From the NCBI GenBank assembly GCA_025361765.1, contig JANYJS010000006.1:1-38076 (forward strand): a stretch of DNA of 38,076 bases. The letters are read 5' to 3'. The notes under the pieces were generated by a model. The model saw only the letters and a program-made list of their open reading frames with translations. It was not told the DNA's origin and searched no databases. The translations under genes and the position numbers were made by a program. Below are positions 7,308-15,960 of this stretch, one piece after another (positions within the stretch are counted from its first letter, which is position 1; each line of letters starts with the position of its first letter). Source of the stretch: Bacillota bacterium (GTDB lineage Bacteria > Bacillota > Clostridia > Peptostreptococcales > Anaerovoracaceae).

Positions 7308-7336
7308 TTGACAAAAGCAGCATGGAATCATATAGT
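7308..7336 (+). promoter_or_regulatory. Strong sigma-A-type promoter of the mnmA sulfur operon
   Basis: There is a consensus -35 TTGACA at 7308-7313, a 17-base spacer and a -10 TATAGT at 7331-7336. The mnmA start codon lies about 40 bases downstream, leaving a short leader with no room for a SAM riboswitch or T-box. The near-consensus elements suggest strong, largely constitutive transcription of the mnmA-metI-metC-thiF-nifS run. Confidence 0.8.
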
Positions 7337-7376
7337 AAATTAATAGGAATACTAGTATATAAAGGGAGCTAAGGAT

Positions 7377-8465
7377 ATGACGCAAAAGGTTTTAGTGGGA
7401 ATGAGTGGTGGCGTTGACAGCGCTGTTGCGGCTTCGAGCCTTATAGATCAAGGTTATGAAGTGATTGGCGCGACTCTTCTTCTCTGGCAGGGCGATTATG
7501 AAAACAAGAAAGAAAATGGCAAAACCTGCTGTTCCATTGATGATGTTGAGGACGCCAGGTCAGTTGCCAATAAATTAGACATACCATTCTATGTGCTCAA
7601 TATGAAGGACTTATTTGAAGAAAAAGTTGTCGACTATTTCACCGAGTCCTATTTTATGGGGGCAACGCCAAACCCGTGCATCGCCTGCAATCGCTTCATT
7701 AAATTTGAGGCCATGCTGGATAAGGCCTTGGCTTTAGGAGCCGATTTCATTGCCACCGGCCATTATGCAAGAATCGAATTTGATGAGAAAACGGGACGAT
7801 ATCTGCTGAAGAAAGCGGTTGACCTAACGAAGGATCAAAGTTATGTGCTTTATATGCTGACTCAGCCACAATTAAAAAGGCTGCTTCTCCCTCTTGGCGG
7901 CATGGTCAAGACAGGCACGCGAAAAGAGGCTCTTGACAAAGGCCTGCGCGTTTCAAACAAGCCAGATAGCCAGGATATTTGTTTTGTGGAGGGCGGAAAG
8001 TACGGAGATTTTATAAAGAACTATACAAACAAGGAAAGCCCTCATGGCTGGTTTGTGGACCGGAAAGGAACCAAACTTGGCAGACATAAGGGCATAATAA
8101 ATTACACAATAGGGCAGAGAAAAGGTCTTGGCATTGCAGCCAGCGCGCCTCTTTATGTGATCGAAAAGAATCTTAAAGAAAACACAGTCGTCCTTGGCTT
8201 CAAAGATGAGACCTATACAAAGAGTCTCACTGCTTCAGATATGAACTATATTGCCTTTGATCAGCCGACTAAAGCATTTAAGGCTATGGCAAAGGTTCGC
8301 TATTCGGCAAAAGAATCTGAGGCATTGGTGACGCCAATTGGCGAGAATAGAGTGACTATTGAGTTCTTAAGCCACCAGCTTTTTGTCGCGCCGGGGCAGG
8401 CAGTGGTTTTGTATGACGGCGATTTGGTGATTGGCGGCGGAATTATCGAGGTGAACAATGATTAA
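7377..8465 (+). CDS. mnmA: tRNA-specific 2-thiouridylase MnmA
   Basis: This is a 362-residue enzyme that puts the 2-thio group on the wobble uridine of tRNAs for Lys, Glu and Gln, using sulfur passed from a cysteine desulfurase. It has the PP-loop SGGVDS at residues 10-15, ATGHYAR near 126, the catalytic cysteine region PNPCIACN (Cys104) and the second cysteine in DSQDICFV (Cys202), plus the C-terminal TIGQRKGLGI stretch. The length is normal. It heads the sulfur operon right behind a strong promoter, and a NifS/IscS-like desulfurase is encoded four genes later, a plausible sulfur donor. Its last 8 bases overlap the next gene. Confidence 0.97.
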   Translation: MTQKVLVGMSGGVDSAVAASSLIDQGYEVIGATLLLWQGDYENKKENGKTCCSIDDVEDARSVANKLDIPFYVLNMKDLFEEKVVDYFTESYFMGATPNPCIACNRFIKFEAMLDKALALGADFIATGHYARIEFDEKTGRYLLKKAVDLTKDQSYVLYMLTQPQLKRLLLPLGGMVKTGTRKEALDKGLRVSNKPDSQDICFVEGGKYGDFIKNYTNKESPHGWFVDRKGTKLGRHKGIINYTIGQRKGLGIAASAPLYVIEKNLKENTVVLGFKDETYTKSLTASDMNYIAFDQPTKAFKAMAKVRYSAKESEALVTPIGENRVTIEFLSHQLFVAPGQAVVLYDGDLVIGGGIIEVNND

Positions 8466-9624
8466 TAAATCGCATAAAAAACTTCATATTAAAACCAAAG
8501 TGGTGCATGGGTTTAAGGGCTACGATGCCCATACGGGAGCGGTTAGCTTTCCCATATATCAAAGTGCTACTTTCAGGCACCCAGGACTTAATGAGAGCAC
8601 AGGCTATGATTACTCGAGGCTTCAAAATCCAACTAGAGAAGAACTGGAAAAAACCATTGCCGCTCTCGACAACGCCAGTTTTGGCTTTGCTTTTTCAAGC
8701 GGGATGGCTGCGGTATCAACTGCTATCAAACTTTTTTCTCCTGGGGATCATATCATTGTCTCAGATGATTTATATGGGGGAACCTATCGGATATTTGAAG
8801 AAATCTATAAAAAATACGGACTTGAATTCAGTTACATAGATACCAGCTGCCTGGATGAAGTTTTTAAAAGCTTTAAAACTAATACCGCAGCCATATTTAT
8901 TGAGACGCCGTCAAATCCGATGATGAAAATATCAGATATAGAGGCCATCAGCACCTTTGCTAAGAGTAAGGGCGCGCTGACCATTGTTGATAATACATTT
9001 TTGACACCTTACTTCCAGCAACCCATCACACTAAGTGCGGATTTGGTATTATATAGCGGAACCAAGTATCTTGGCGGGCATAACGATACGCTGGCGGGGC
9101 TTCTCGTTTTAAATGATGAGGGGATCGCGGAAAAGGTTCAGTTGATACAAAAATCAGAAGGGGCCGTATTAGCACCCTTTGACAGCTGGCTTATCCTGCG
9201 TGGCATGAAGACGCTTGGCATCAGGCTCGAAAAACAGCAGGAAAATGCGGTATTAATTGCGAACTGGCTCAAATCTAACCCTTTGGTAGACAAAGTCTAT
9301 TACCCTGGACTGACGGATCATGATGGATATGAAATCGGTAAAAAACAGTCTTCCGGCTTTGGCGCCATGATTTCTTTTTCGGTCAAAAATGTTGGCATGA
9401 TAGAGAAAATTCTTGAGCGAGTCGAGGTCATCATTTATGCTGAAAGCCTTGGCGGCGTTGAAAGCCTGATTACTTATCCCATGGTTCAGACCCATGCTGC
9501 CATTCCAAAGGAGATTCGGGATAGAATCGGCGTGGATGAAAAACTACTGAGATTATCAGTCGGAATAGAAGACAGCAATGATATTATAAGTGACCTGGAA
9601 CGGGCTATGAGGTGGGACGGATGA
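8458..9624 (+). CDS. metI: MetI-like cystathionine gamma-synthase / O-acylhomoserine sulfhydrylase
   Basis: This is a 388-residue PLP enzyme of the Cys/Met metabolism family. It keeps the family landmarks FSSGMAA, VSDDLYGGTYR, FIETPSNP, VDNTF and the cofactor lysine in SGTKYLGGHND (Lys203). The stretches HPGLNESTGYDYSRLQNPTR and APFDSWLILRGMKTL resemble Bacillus MetI more than MetC. It probably joins O-acylhomoserine with cysteine (cystathionine) or sulfide (homocysteine). The ATG at 8458 overlaps the mnmA stop region, preceded by GAGGTG. It is coupled by an ATGA overlap to a MetC-like paralogue, recalling the metI-metC pair of Bacillus. Cystathionine gamma-lyase (MccB-like) activity is an alternative. 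Confidence 0.82.
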   Translation: MINKSHKKLHIKTKVVHGFKGYDAHTGAVSFPIYQSATFRHPGLNESTGYDYSRLQNPTREELEKTIAALDNASFGFAFSSGMAAVSTAIKLFSPGDHIIVSDDLYGGTYRIFEEIYKKYGLEFSYIDTSCLDEVFKSFKTNTAAIFIETPSNPMMKISDIEAISTFAKSKGALTIVDNTFLTPYFQQPITLSADLVLYSGTKYLGGHNDTLAGLLVLNDEGIAEKVQLIQKSEGAVLAPFDSWLILRGMKTLGIRLEKQQENAVLIANWLKSNPLVDKVYYPGLTDHDGYEIGKKQSSGFGAMISFSVKNVGMIEKILERVEVIIYAESLGGVESLITYPMVQTHAAIPKEIRDRIGVDEKLLRLSVGIEDSNDIISDLERAMRWDG

Positions 9625-10757
9625 AGTTTGGATCAAAATTAATACACAATGGAAATGAAATCGATGAGAAGACAGGCGCGTTAAGCATCCCTATCTATCA
9701 GGCATCAACCTTTCATCAGCAGGATATTGAGAAGGATCAGGAATTCGATTATTCCAGATCTGGAAATCCGACAAGGAAAGCTTTGGAAAAGACCATTGCA
9801 GCACTTGAAAACGGGGATAGAGGATTTGCCTTAGCCTCGGGTATGGCTGCGACGTCAACGGTGCTCTCAATTTTTTCTGCTAAGGATAATATCATTATGT
9901 GCGAAGACGTCTACGGCGGGTCCTACCGCATAGCTGCGAATTTTTTCAGCAGATTTAATGTGGAAATCAGCTTCGTAGACGCCACAAACCAGGACAACAT
10001 CAGAAAATGCATTAAAAGCAATACCAAAGCGATTTTTCTTGAAAGTCCGTCTAATCCACTTTTGAGGATCACGGACCTAAAAGCTTGCGTAAAACTGGCA
10101 AATGACCATAATTTGCTTTTAATTATCGATAACACTTTTATGTCGCCTTATCTTCAAAAACCTTTAGATTTAGGCTTTGACATTGTCATCCATAGCGCGA
10201 CCAAGTTTATTGGCGGCCATAGCGATGTCATCGGAGGCCTTGTCGCTGTTAAAGGAGCGGAACTGGCCAAGAGAATATATGCCGTTCAAAATGGGTTTGG
10301 CGCCATACTAGGGCCCCAGGATTCCTGGTTATTACTTCGCGGGCTCAAAACGCTAAAAGTCCGTATGGATTGTCAACAAAAAAGCGCTCAAATACTAGCT
10401 GAGTGGCTTTTGGAAAACGAAAAAATTGAAGCTGTCTATTACCCGGGACTTACTTCCCATGAGGGCTATGAAATCCACAAAAGCCAAGCGGATGGACCTG
10501 GAGCGGTTCTATCATTTAAAACAAAAGAGAAAGATACGGCCATCAGATTTATGAAAAAGGTTAATTTGGCTGCGGTTGCTGTGAGCCTTGGCGGCGTTGA
10601 AACGATCGTATCCTATCCTGTTAAAATGTCTCATGCTTCTATGCCAAAAACAGAGCGCGAACGTCTGGGGATCACAGACAATCTGATTCGGGTATCTGTT
10701 GGCCTTGAAGACATAGAAGACCTGATAGAAGACTTTGACAGGGCACTGATAGGCTAA
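9621..10757 (+). CDS. metC: MetC-like cystathionine beta-lyase
   Basis: This is a 378-residue PLP enzyme paralogous to the preceding gene, with LASGMAA, CEDVYGGSYR, LESPSNP, IDNTFMSPYLQ and the PLP lysine in SATKFIGGHSD (Lys195). ASTFHQQDIEKDQEFDYSRS and AVSLGGVETIVSYP resemble Bacillus MetC. It would cleave cystathionine to homocysteine, pyruvate and ammonia. I chose the ATG at 9621, which overlaps the upstream stop as ATGA and has GGTGGGAC before it. An in-frame start at 9612 would lose this spacing. The tight coupling with the MetI-like gene suggests the two enzymes run consecutive transsulfuration steps. Confidence 0.82.
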   Translation: MKFGSKLIHNGNEIDEKTGALSIPIYQASTFHQQDIEKDQEFDYSRSGNPTRKALEKTIAALENGDRGFALASGMAATSTVLSIFSAKDNIIMCEDVYGGSYRIAANFFSRFNVEISFVDATNQDNIRKCIKSNTKAIFLESPSNPLLRITDLKACVKLANDHNLLLIIDNTFMSPYLQKPLDLGFDIVIHSATKFIGGHSDVIGGLVAVKGAELAKRIYAVQNGFGAILGPQDSWLLLRGLKTLKVRMDCQQKSAQILAEWLLENEKIEAVYYPGLTSHEGYEIHKSQADGPGAVLSFKTKEKDTAIRFMKKVNLAAVAVSLGGVETIVSYPVKMSHASMPKTERERLGITDNLIRVSVGLEDIEDLIEDFDRALIG

Positions 10758-10775
10758 ACGGAGGAGATAAAAGAA

Positions 10776-11594
10776 ATGAAGTCGGAAACCATAATTAACG
10801 ATGATTTGATGAGATATTCCAGACAGATTATTTTGGAGGACTTTGGCATAGAAGGCCAAAAAAAGCTAAAATCAGCGAAGGTTCTTGTGATTGGTGCGGG
10901 AGGACTCGGTTCCCCCGTGCTTTTCTATCTTGCGGCCGCGGGCATTGGGACTATTGGTGTTTGTGATTTTGATTCAGTGACTTTATCAAACCTTAATAGA
11001 CAAGTGGCCCATTTCACGGGGGACATCGGCAAGAGAAAGGTCGATTCAGCTGAGGATAAGATTAAATCACTGAATCCCGGCGTAAACGTTATAAAATTTA
11101 ACAAAAGGCTGAATCGCGATAATATTGAAGACGTTATCGAACAATTCGATGTGGTCATTGATGCGACGGATAATTTTTCGTCAAGATATCTGATCAGCGA
11201 CTGCTGCTTTCTTATGGGAAAACCTTTAGTGGAAGGAGCGGCTGTGGGCTATAGCGGTATTTTGATGACGATTATACCAGGAAAGACCAGTTGTTACCGC
11301 TGCTTATATCCGCAGCCGCCAGAAGATGGCAGCGTGGATACCTGCAACGATACAGGTATTCTGGGCATGGTCACAGGCATCATCGGTTCTATGCAGGCGC
11401 TGGAGGCAGTGAAAATAATTACTGGGGTTGGAGAAACTGTGTCAAATAGGGTGATTGCTTTTGATGCAGTGACCACTGAGTTTAGCGATTTAAAAATCAC
11501 ACGCTCACCTCATTGCGCCCTATGCGGGGAAAACCCGACAATAATCGAACTCGAGGAATATCAGATTCAATGCAAATTGAAAGGGGTTGAATAG
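10776..11594 (+). CDS. E1-like ThiF/MoeB/HesA-family adenylyltransferase
   Basis: This is a 272-residue E1-like enzyme that would adenylate the C-terminal Gly-Gly of a ubiquitin-like sulfur carrier. It has the ATP-binding loop GAGGLGSPV (residues 40-48), NLNRQ (73-77), VDATDN-type VIDATDNF (127-134), zinc cysteine pairs Cys173/Cys176 and Cys247/Cys250, and Cys190 in DTCNDTGILG at the site of the ThiF/MoeB catalytic cysteine. There is no rhodanese domain. It follows metC by 18 bases with GGAGGAG and directly abuts the desulfurase gene. No ThiS/MoaD/CysO-like carrier gene is seen in the operon. ThiF (thiamin), MoeB (molybdopterin) or a homocysteine/cysteine-forming role all remain possible. Confidence 0.87.
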   Translation: MKSETIINDDLMRYSRQIILEDFGIEGQKKLKSAKVLVIGAGGLGSPVLFYLAAAGIGTIGVCDFDSVTLSNLNRQVAHFTGDIGKRKVDSAEDKIKSLNPGVNVIKFNKRLNRDNIEDVIEQFDVVIDATDNFSSRYLISDCCFLMGKPLVEGAAVGYSGILMTIIPGKTSCYRCLYPQPPEDGSVDTCNDTGILGMVTGIIGSMQALEAVKIITGVGETVSNRVIAFDAVTTEFSDLKITRSPHCALCGENPTIIELEEYQIQCKLKGVE

Positions 11595-12824
11595 ATGGAG
11601 AATAGATTAATATATCTGGACCATGCTGCAACAACGCCGCTTAAAAAAGAAGTACTGGAGGAGATGCTGCCCTATCTCACGACTTACTACGGCAATCCAT
11701 CCTCCCTTTATGCGATTGGCAGAGAAAGCAAAAAGGCGATTGAACTTGCAAGAGAAAGAGTCGCAAAAGCGATTAATGCAAGCGTTACTGAAATATTTTT
11801 TACCGGCAGTGGAACAGAGTCTGACAACTGGGCGATTAGAGGCGCTGCCTATCAAAATCGCCAAAAGGGCAGGCATATTATTACGACGGCGATAGAGCAT
11901 CATGCCGTGATGCATACTTTCCGTCAATTGGAGGAGGAGGGCTTTGAGGTGACTTACCTTCCCGTTGACGAAACCGGAACGGTAGATATTCAGAAGCTTA
12001 TTAACGCTATCCAATCTGATACCACCCTGATTTCAGTCATGTATGCCAATAATGAAATCGGAACGCTGCAGCCAATTAAGGAAATAGCTAAGGTCGCACA
12101 AGATAAAGGGATTTGCTTTCATACGGATGCGGTTCAGGCGGTGGGCAGCATACCCGTCGATGTCAAAGATCTGGGTGTTGATTTATTGTCATTGTCAGGG
12201 CATAAATTTTATGGGCCTAAAGGAGTCGGTGTTCTCTATATTAAAAAAGGCGTGAAAATACAGAATTATATGAATGGCGGCGCCCAGGAAAGAAACAAAA
12301 GAGCTGGGACGGAAAATATCGCTGGGATTGTTGGCATCGGAAAAGCCATTGAATTGTCCATTCAGAAGCTTGAAGCCAATCAAAAATATATCGCCTCCCT
12401 TCGTGACCTCGCACTGAATCAAATCTTATCAAAAATGACCTTTATCAAGCTCAATGGACATAAAACAAATAGATTGCCGGGCAACCTCAATCTGTCCTTT
12501 CAATTTGTAGAAGGGGAGTCAATGACCATCATGCTGGATCAGAGAAATATCGCTGTATCAAGTGGCTCTGCCTGCGCTTCGGGTTCCTTCGATCCCTCTC
12601 ATGTACTTCTGGCTATCGGCTTATCCCACGAACTCGCCTTTGGCTCAATCAGATTTTCTTTTGGTGAAGAAAATACTGAGGAAGATGTTGATTTGCTGGT
12701 AGAAGCTTTAATTGAAACGGTAACAGAACTTAGGAAGTTATCGCCATTATTTATGGCTTTGTCTGGGGGCGTTCAAAGACAAAGTAACAAAAGAAAAGTT
12801 AAAAATATTATCTCAAAAATGTAG
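11595..12824 (+). CDS. NifS/IscS-family cysteine desulfurase
   Basis: This is a 409-residue class V aminotransferase-fold enzyme that takes sulfur from cysteine as an enzyme persulfide, giving alanine. It shows DHAATTPL at the N-terminus, TGSGTESDN, HTDAVQAVG, the PLP lysine in SLSGHKFYGPKG (Lys204), RAGTENIAG, and the persulfide cysteine in SSGSACASG (Cys327). It starts immediately after the TAG of the E1-like gene. It is the obvious sulfur source for MnmA in the same operon and perhaps for a sulfur carrier charged by the E1-like protein. The C-terminus carries a short basic extension (about residues 390-409). No IscU, IscA or Rrf2 gene is adjacent, so a dedicated Fe-S role is less likely. 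Confidence 0.93.
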   Translation: MENRLIYLDHAATTPLKKEVLEEMLPYLTTYYGNPSSLYAIGRESKKAIELARERVAKAINASVTEIFFTGSGTESDNWAIRGAAYQNRQKGRHIITTAIEHHAVMHTFRQLEEEGFEVTYLPVDETGTVDIQKLINAIQSDTTLISVMYANNEIGTLQPIKEIAKVAQDKGICFHTDAVQAVGSIPVDVKDLGVDLLSLSGHKFYGPKGVGVLYIKKGVKIQNYMNGGAQERNKRAGTENIAGIVGIGKAIELSIQKLEANQKYIASLRDLALNQILSKMTFIKLNGHKTNRLPGNLNLSFQFVEGESMTIMLDQRNIAVSSGSACASGSFDPSHVLLAIGLSHELAFGSIRFSFGEENTEEDVDLLVEALIETVTELRKLSPLFMALSGGVQRQSNKRKVKNIISKM

Positions 12825-12854
12825 GTTTGTTTAAAATATTATTCCGAAAAGTTA

Positions 12855-12883
12855 TTGACAAACAAATTATAAAGGACTATGAT
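12855..12883 (+). promoter_or_regulatory. Promoter of cysK
   Basis: A consensus -35 TTGACA at 12855-12860 and -10 TATGAT at 12878-12883 are separated by exactly 17 bases, about 50 bases before the cysK start. cysK can therefore be expressed separately from the upstream operon. Confidence 0.78.
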
Positions 12884-12936
12884 TGTATCATATAAAACAT
12901 ATAAGAATAGTATGTAAATAAATGGAGGAAAATAAA

Positions 12937-13872
12937 ATGTCGAAAATTGCAAAAAATTTAACGGATCTTATTGGCAACACGCCATTACTTGAGTTATCAA
13001 ACTATAACAAGTTGAATGGCCTAGAGGCAACCCTGATTGCGAAGCTGGAATCCTTTAACCCGGCATCAAGCGTCAAGGACAGAATCGGCTATGCCATGAT
13101 CAAAGATGCTGAAGACAAAGGATTAATCAACAAGGACACGGTCATAATCGAGCCGACCAGCGGAAACACTGGTATTGCTCTGGCATTTGTTGCTGCAGCA
13201 AAGGGGTATAAGTTGATTATTACCTTGCCAGATACGTTCAGCATTGAAAGAAGAAACTTACTTAAGGCATTAGGCGCGAAGCTTGTTCTGACCCCTGGGG
13301 CTGAAGGTATGTCAGGAGCCATAAACAAGGCAAAGGAAATTGCAGCTGAAACCCCTAATTCTTATGTGCCACAGCAGTTTGAAAATCCGTCCAATACAGC
13401 GATTCACAAGAAAACCACTGCAGAAGAAATATGGAGAGACACTGATGGCAAAGTTGATGTCTTTGTTGGCGGCGTTGGCACAGGAGGAACCATATCTGGT
13501 GTAGGGGCGGCGCTCAAAGCTAAAAATCCCAATGTAAAAATCATTGCAGTAGAGCCTTTTGATTCCCCAGTTCTATCTGGTGGCGCTAAAGGACCTCATA
13601 AGATTCAGGGAATCGGAGCAGGGTTCATTCCGGGAAACTTTGACAGAAGTGTCGTTGATGAAATTTATACGGTAAAAAATGAAGAAGCTTTTGAAACAGC
13701 AAGAAATCTGGCTAAAGTTGAAGGGCTATTGGTTGGTATTTCATCGGGTGCTGCTGCCTATGCTGCAACTCAAATCGCAAAAAGGCCAGAAAACAAGGGG
13801 AAAACTATAGTGGTCCTGCTTCCTGACTCTGGAGAACGCTATCTGTCAACACCGCTTTTTGATGAAATTTAA
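12937..13872 (+). CDS. cysK: Cysteine synthase A (O-acetylserine sulfhydrylase)
   Basis: This is a 311-residue PLP enzyme that makes cysteine from O-acetylserine and sulfide. It has NTPLLEL near the start, the PLP lysine in [11 protein letters not shown] (Lys47), the [10 protein letters not shown] substrate loop, the [10 protein letters not shown] phosphate loop, and SSGAAA plus [11 protein letters not shown] at the C-terminus. The length matches CysK. I chose the ATG at 12937 because GGAGG at 12924-12928 is correctly placed for it; an in-frame ATG at 12922 overlaps that site. It has its own promoter and lies about 110 bases after the cysteine desulfurase gene. Together with the MetI/MetC-like pair it closes a route from sulfide to homocysteine. 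Confidence 0.95.
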   Translation: MSKIAKNLTDLIGNTPLLELSNYNKLNGLEATLIAKLESFNPASSVKDRIGYAMIKDAEDKGLINKDTVIIEPTSGNTGIALAFVAAAKGYKLIITLPDTFSIERRNLLKALGAKLVLTPGAEGMSGAINKAKEIAAETPNSYVPQQFENPSNTAIHKKTTAEEIWRDTDGKVDVFVGGVGTGGTISGVGAALKAKNPNVKIIAVEPFDSPVLSGGAKGPHKIQGIGAGFIPGNFDRSVVDEIYTVKNEEAFETARNLAKVEGLLVGISSGAAAYAATQIAKRPENKGKTIVVLLPDSGERYLSTPLFDEI

Positions 13873-13930
13873 GCGCAATTTCTGATTTATAACAAGATGA
13901 AAACTAAGCGCAATTTCTGATTTATAACAA
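13870..13930 (+). repeat. 26-bp perfect direct repeat (35-bp period) spanning the cysK stop
   Basis: The same 26 bases, beginning TAAGCGCAATTTCTG and ending TTATAACAA, occur at 13870-13895 and 13905-13930. The first copy contains the cysK stop codon. The 35-bp period suggests a recent tandem duplication of the gene end. Confidence 0.9.
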
Positions 13931-13986
13931 ATACCGCTATAAAAGATACAAGGCTTATTTTTTACTGCAAAATATAAAACAAATAG

Positions 13987-14019
13987 AAGGCTTGCGAGAA
14001 ATCGTTAGCCTTTTATTTT
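13987..14019 (+). terminator. Rho-independent terminator after cysK
   Basis: AAGGCT at 13987-13992 pairs with AGCCTT at 14007-14012. After a mismatch the stem continues with GCG against CGT. A T-rich tail (TTATTTT) follows. It lies about 115 bases after the cysK stop. The wider gap 13873-14196 holds the direct repeat, this terminator and the promoter region of the corrinoid-protein gene; no further gene is seen. Confidence 0.65.
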
Positions 14020-14105
14020 ATGGATGTCGACCTAGGGATAGGAGTGCAATAGAAAGCAGTATAACCAAATCATATTACCAAAATAACTGAACAAATTGGT
14101 ATATT

Positions 14106-14180
14106 AATCAATTGATTTATACTATGATTGTTTAAAATGGAGAAAATTTATACTATTTAATCATCACTAATCGTTTGATT
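14106..14180 (+). promoter_or_regulatory. Repeat-rich control region before the corrinoid module
   Basis: A perfect 12-bp palindrome AATCAATTGATT lies at 14106-14117, and a related AATCGTTTGATT at 14169-14180, just before the ribosome binding site. The segment TTTATACTAT occurs at 14116-14125 and again at 14147-14156. The spacing suggests two paired binding sites flanking the transcription start. A weak promoter such as TTGGTA with TACTAT 18 bases later can be read here. The binding protein is unknown, and no regulator gene is adjacent. Confidence 0.5.
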
Positions 14181-14196
14181 GTAAGAGGAGGTTGAA

Positions 14197-14844
14197 ATGA
14201 ACAAGGAACAACTGTTTAAGATTGCTTATGATTCCATTCTAGAATGTAATGAAGACAAAGCGCTACAGGTCATCAGGGATGCGCAGGCGAATAATTTGAA
14301 TCTGATTGAATTGCTGAGTATGGGCTTCAGCGCAGGGATCAGGGAGCTTGGCGATTTGTTTGGCAGAGGAGAAATTTTTCTGCCTGAGCTGATCTATTCG
14401 ACAGAAGTCATGAAAATTGCAACGGCCGCCATTGAGGCCAACATTGGCGTCTCCGATATTCCGAAGAAAGGCAAAATGGTGATTGGAACCGTCGCAGGAG
14501 ACGTTCATGACATTGGGAAAGGTATTGTTTGTTCTCTGGTCAAGTCAAATGGCATTGAGGTCATTGACCTTGGACGTGAAGTTCCGGCATTGACCTTCGT
14601 AGAGAAAGCCGAGGAATATGCGGCAGACTTCATTGGCAGCAGTGCTCTTTTGACGACTACAATGACAGAACAGAAAAAAATTGAAGATATTCTACGTAAA
14701 GAAGGATTAAGGAATAAATATAAAACCTTGGTCGGAGGGGCACCGGTGACAAAGCGGTGGGCTGAAAAAATTGGAGCAGACGCCTACTGCGAGGATGCTT
14801 CGGATACTGTTCATATGATTCTTGGTTGGGTCGCAAAAAAATAA
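14197..14844 (+). CDS. Corrinoid (B12-binding) methyl-carrier protein
   Basis: This 215-residue protein has the two-part layout of methyltransferase corrinoid proteins such as MtaC, MtbC and MttC. A helical cap domain (about residues 1-88) is followed by a cobalamin-binding Rossmann domain with the signature GDVHDIGKGI, where His104 would be the lower axial cobalt ligand. SSALLTTTM and LVGGAPVT further on match the rest of the B12 fold. Start ATG behind AGAGGAGG. The next gene encodes a URO-D-family methyltransferase, so the pair forms the core of a methyl-transfer system. No reductive activator (RamA-like) or MttB-type protein is adjacent, though the QueG-like Fe-S protein 8 kb upstream is a distant possibility. 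Confidence 0.93.
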   Translation: MNKEQLFKIAYDSILECNEDKALQVIRDAQANNLNLIELLSMGFSAGIRELGDLFGRGEIFLPELIYSTEVMKIATAAIEANIGVSDIPKKGKMVIGTVAGDVHDIGKGIVCSLVKSNGIEVIDLGREVPALTFVEKAEEYAADFIGSSALLTTTMTEQKKIEDILRKEGLRNKYKTLVGGAPVTKRWAEKIGADAYCEDASDTVHMILGWVAKK

Positions 14845-14864
14845 TTATAGGAGGTACGGGTATT

Positions 14865-15905
14865 ATGAATTCAATGGAAAGAATAGTTTTAACATTACAG
14901 CATAAAGAAGCCGACAGAGTCCCTGTTTATCCACTACTAAACAGTGTTTCGAGAAAAGCTACAGGCATAACATATGAAGAGTGGTCAAAGGATGCAAAAA
15001 AGTGCGCAGAATCAATAATCAAAGCCACTGAGGAAATTGGTGCGGACTGTATATGCACGTTGGTAGATTTATCCGTTGAGGCTGCGGATTGGGGACAGGA
15101 GATCGTTTATCATGACGATTCGGCGGCTAATCCTGCCATGAATAATAGATGTATTAAAAATGCAGATGAGTATAGCACAATCGAGATCATCAATCCAAGA
15201 GAGACACCTAGAATGAGTGAGCATATTGAACTTGCAAGATTGCTTTATGAGGCAAAGGGCCAGGAAATGCCTATTATTGGATTTGTATTCGGCCCATTAG
15301 GAATTCTAAGCATGATGCGGGGTCAGGAAGAAATGTTTATGGATCTGATTAAATGCCCAGATAAAATGCAGATCGCTTTACGAAACATCACTGAAACTTT
15401 AAAGGAGTTTTGCGCTGCGCTTATCGAATCGGGATGCCATGCGATCATGTTTGATACGCTATATGCATCAAGGACAATAATGAGCGCAAAAATGTGGGAT
15501 GCTAATGAAGGTATTTATATACAGGAGCTTTGCGAGTTTGTTAGGGAAAAAGGCGCTATGGTTATGCTGCATAACTGCGGGGCAGGAATCTATTTTAAAG
15601 AACAGATTGAAAGGATGCATCCTGTGGCAATATCCTTTCAGCATATCCCATTTGATTGTACAGATATGGATGATGTGAAGGCAAAATATGGCGATCAGGT
15701 TACTTTGATCGGGCATATCGAACCCGGCTTTGTATTTACAGCTACGGAGGAAGAATTAAGAGAAATGTGCAGAAAGCAGTTGGATGCTTATAAGAAGGGA
15801 GGCGGATATATCCTGGCAACAGGATGCGAGTATCCTGCATCAATGGATTTCGAGTTCGCCAAGGTTATTGTCGATGAAGCGAAGAATTATGGGAAATATG
15901 CCTAA
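14865..15905 (+). CDS. URO-D-family corrinoid methyltransferase (MtaA/MtbA- or O-demethylase-like)
   Basis: This 346-residue protein belongs to the uroporphyrinogen decarboxylase superfamily branch of cobamide methyltransferases. It has the zinc motif His-x-Cys...Cys: LHNCG (His236, Cys238) and TGCEYP (Cys321), which binds zinc to activate a thiol or another methyl acceptor. MERIVLTLQHKEADRVPVYP is the usual N-terminal signature. I chose the ATG at 14865, 10 bases after AGGAGG; a longer frame starts inside the corrinoid gene. It is 20 bases downstream of that gene. As coenzyme M is not expected in Clostridia, the partner may be tetrahydrofolate, a methylated thiol, or an O-methyl substrate as in acetogen O-demethylases. 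Confidence 0.87.
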   Translation: MNSMERIVLTLQHKEADRVPVYPLLNSVSRKATGITYEEWSKDAKKCAESIIKATEEIGADCICTLVDLSVEAADWGQEIVYHDDSAANPAMNNRCIKNADEYSTIEIINPRETPRMSEHIELARLLYEAKGQEMPIIGFVFGPLGILSMMRGQEEMFMDLIKCPDKMQIALRNITETLKEFCAALIESGCHAIMFDTLYASRTIMSAKMWDANEGIYIQELCEFVREKGAMVMLHNCGAGIYFKEQIERMHPVAISFQHIPFDCTDMDDVKAKYGDQVTLIGHIEPGFVFTATEEELREMCRKQLDAYKKGGGYILATGCEYPASMDFEFAKVIVDEAKNYGKYA

Positions 15906-15960
15906 AGCATATTAACCTATATAAATTCCAGTAAGATATCTGTAGGTACTGAAAACACAT

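Noticed and set aside
7204-7376. SAM riboswitch or T-box before the met/sulfur operon
   Set aside because: The promoter leaves only about 30-40 bases of leader, and no T-box or SAM-box motifs were recognised.
14826-14864. Upstream in-frame start for the URO-D methyltransferase
   Set aside because: It would lie inside the corrinoid gene and include the ribosome binding site; the shorter start fits the family N-terminus.
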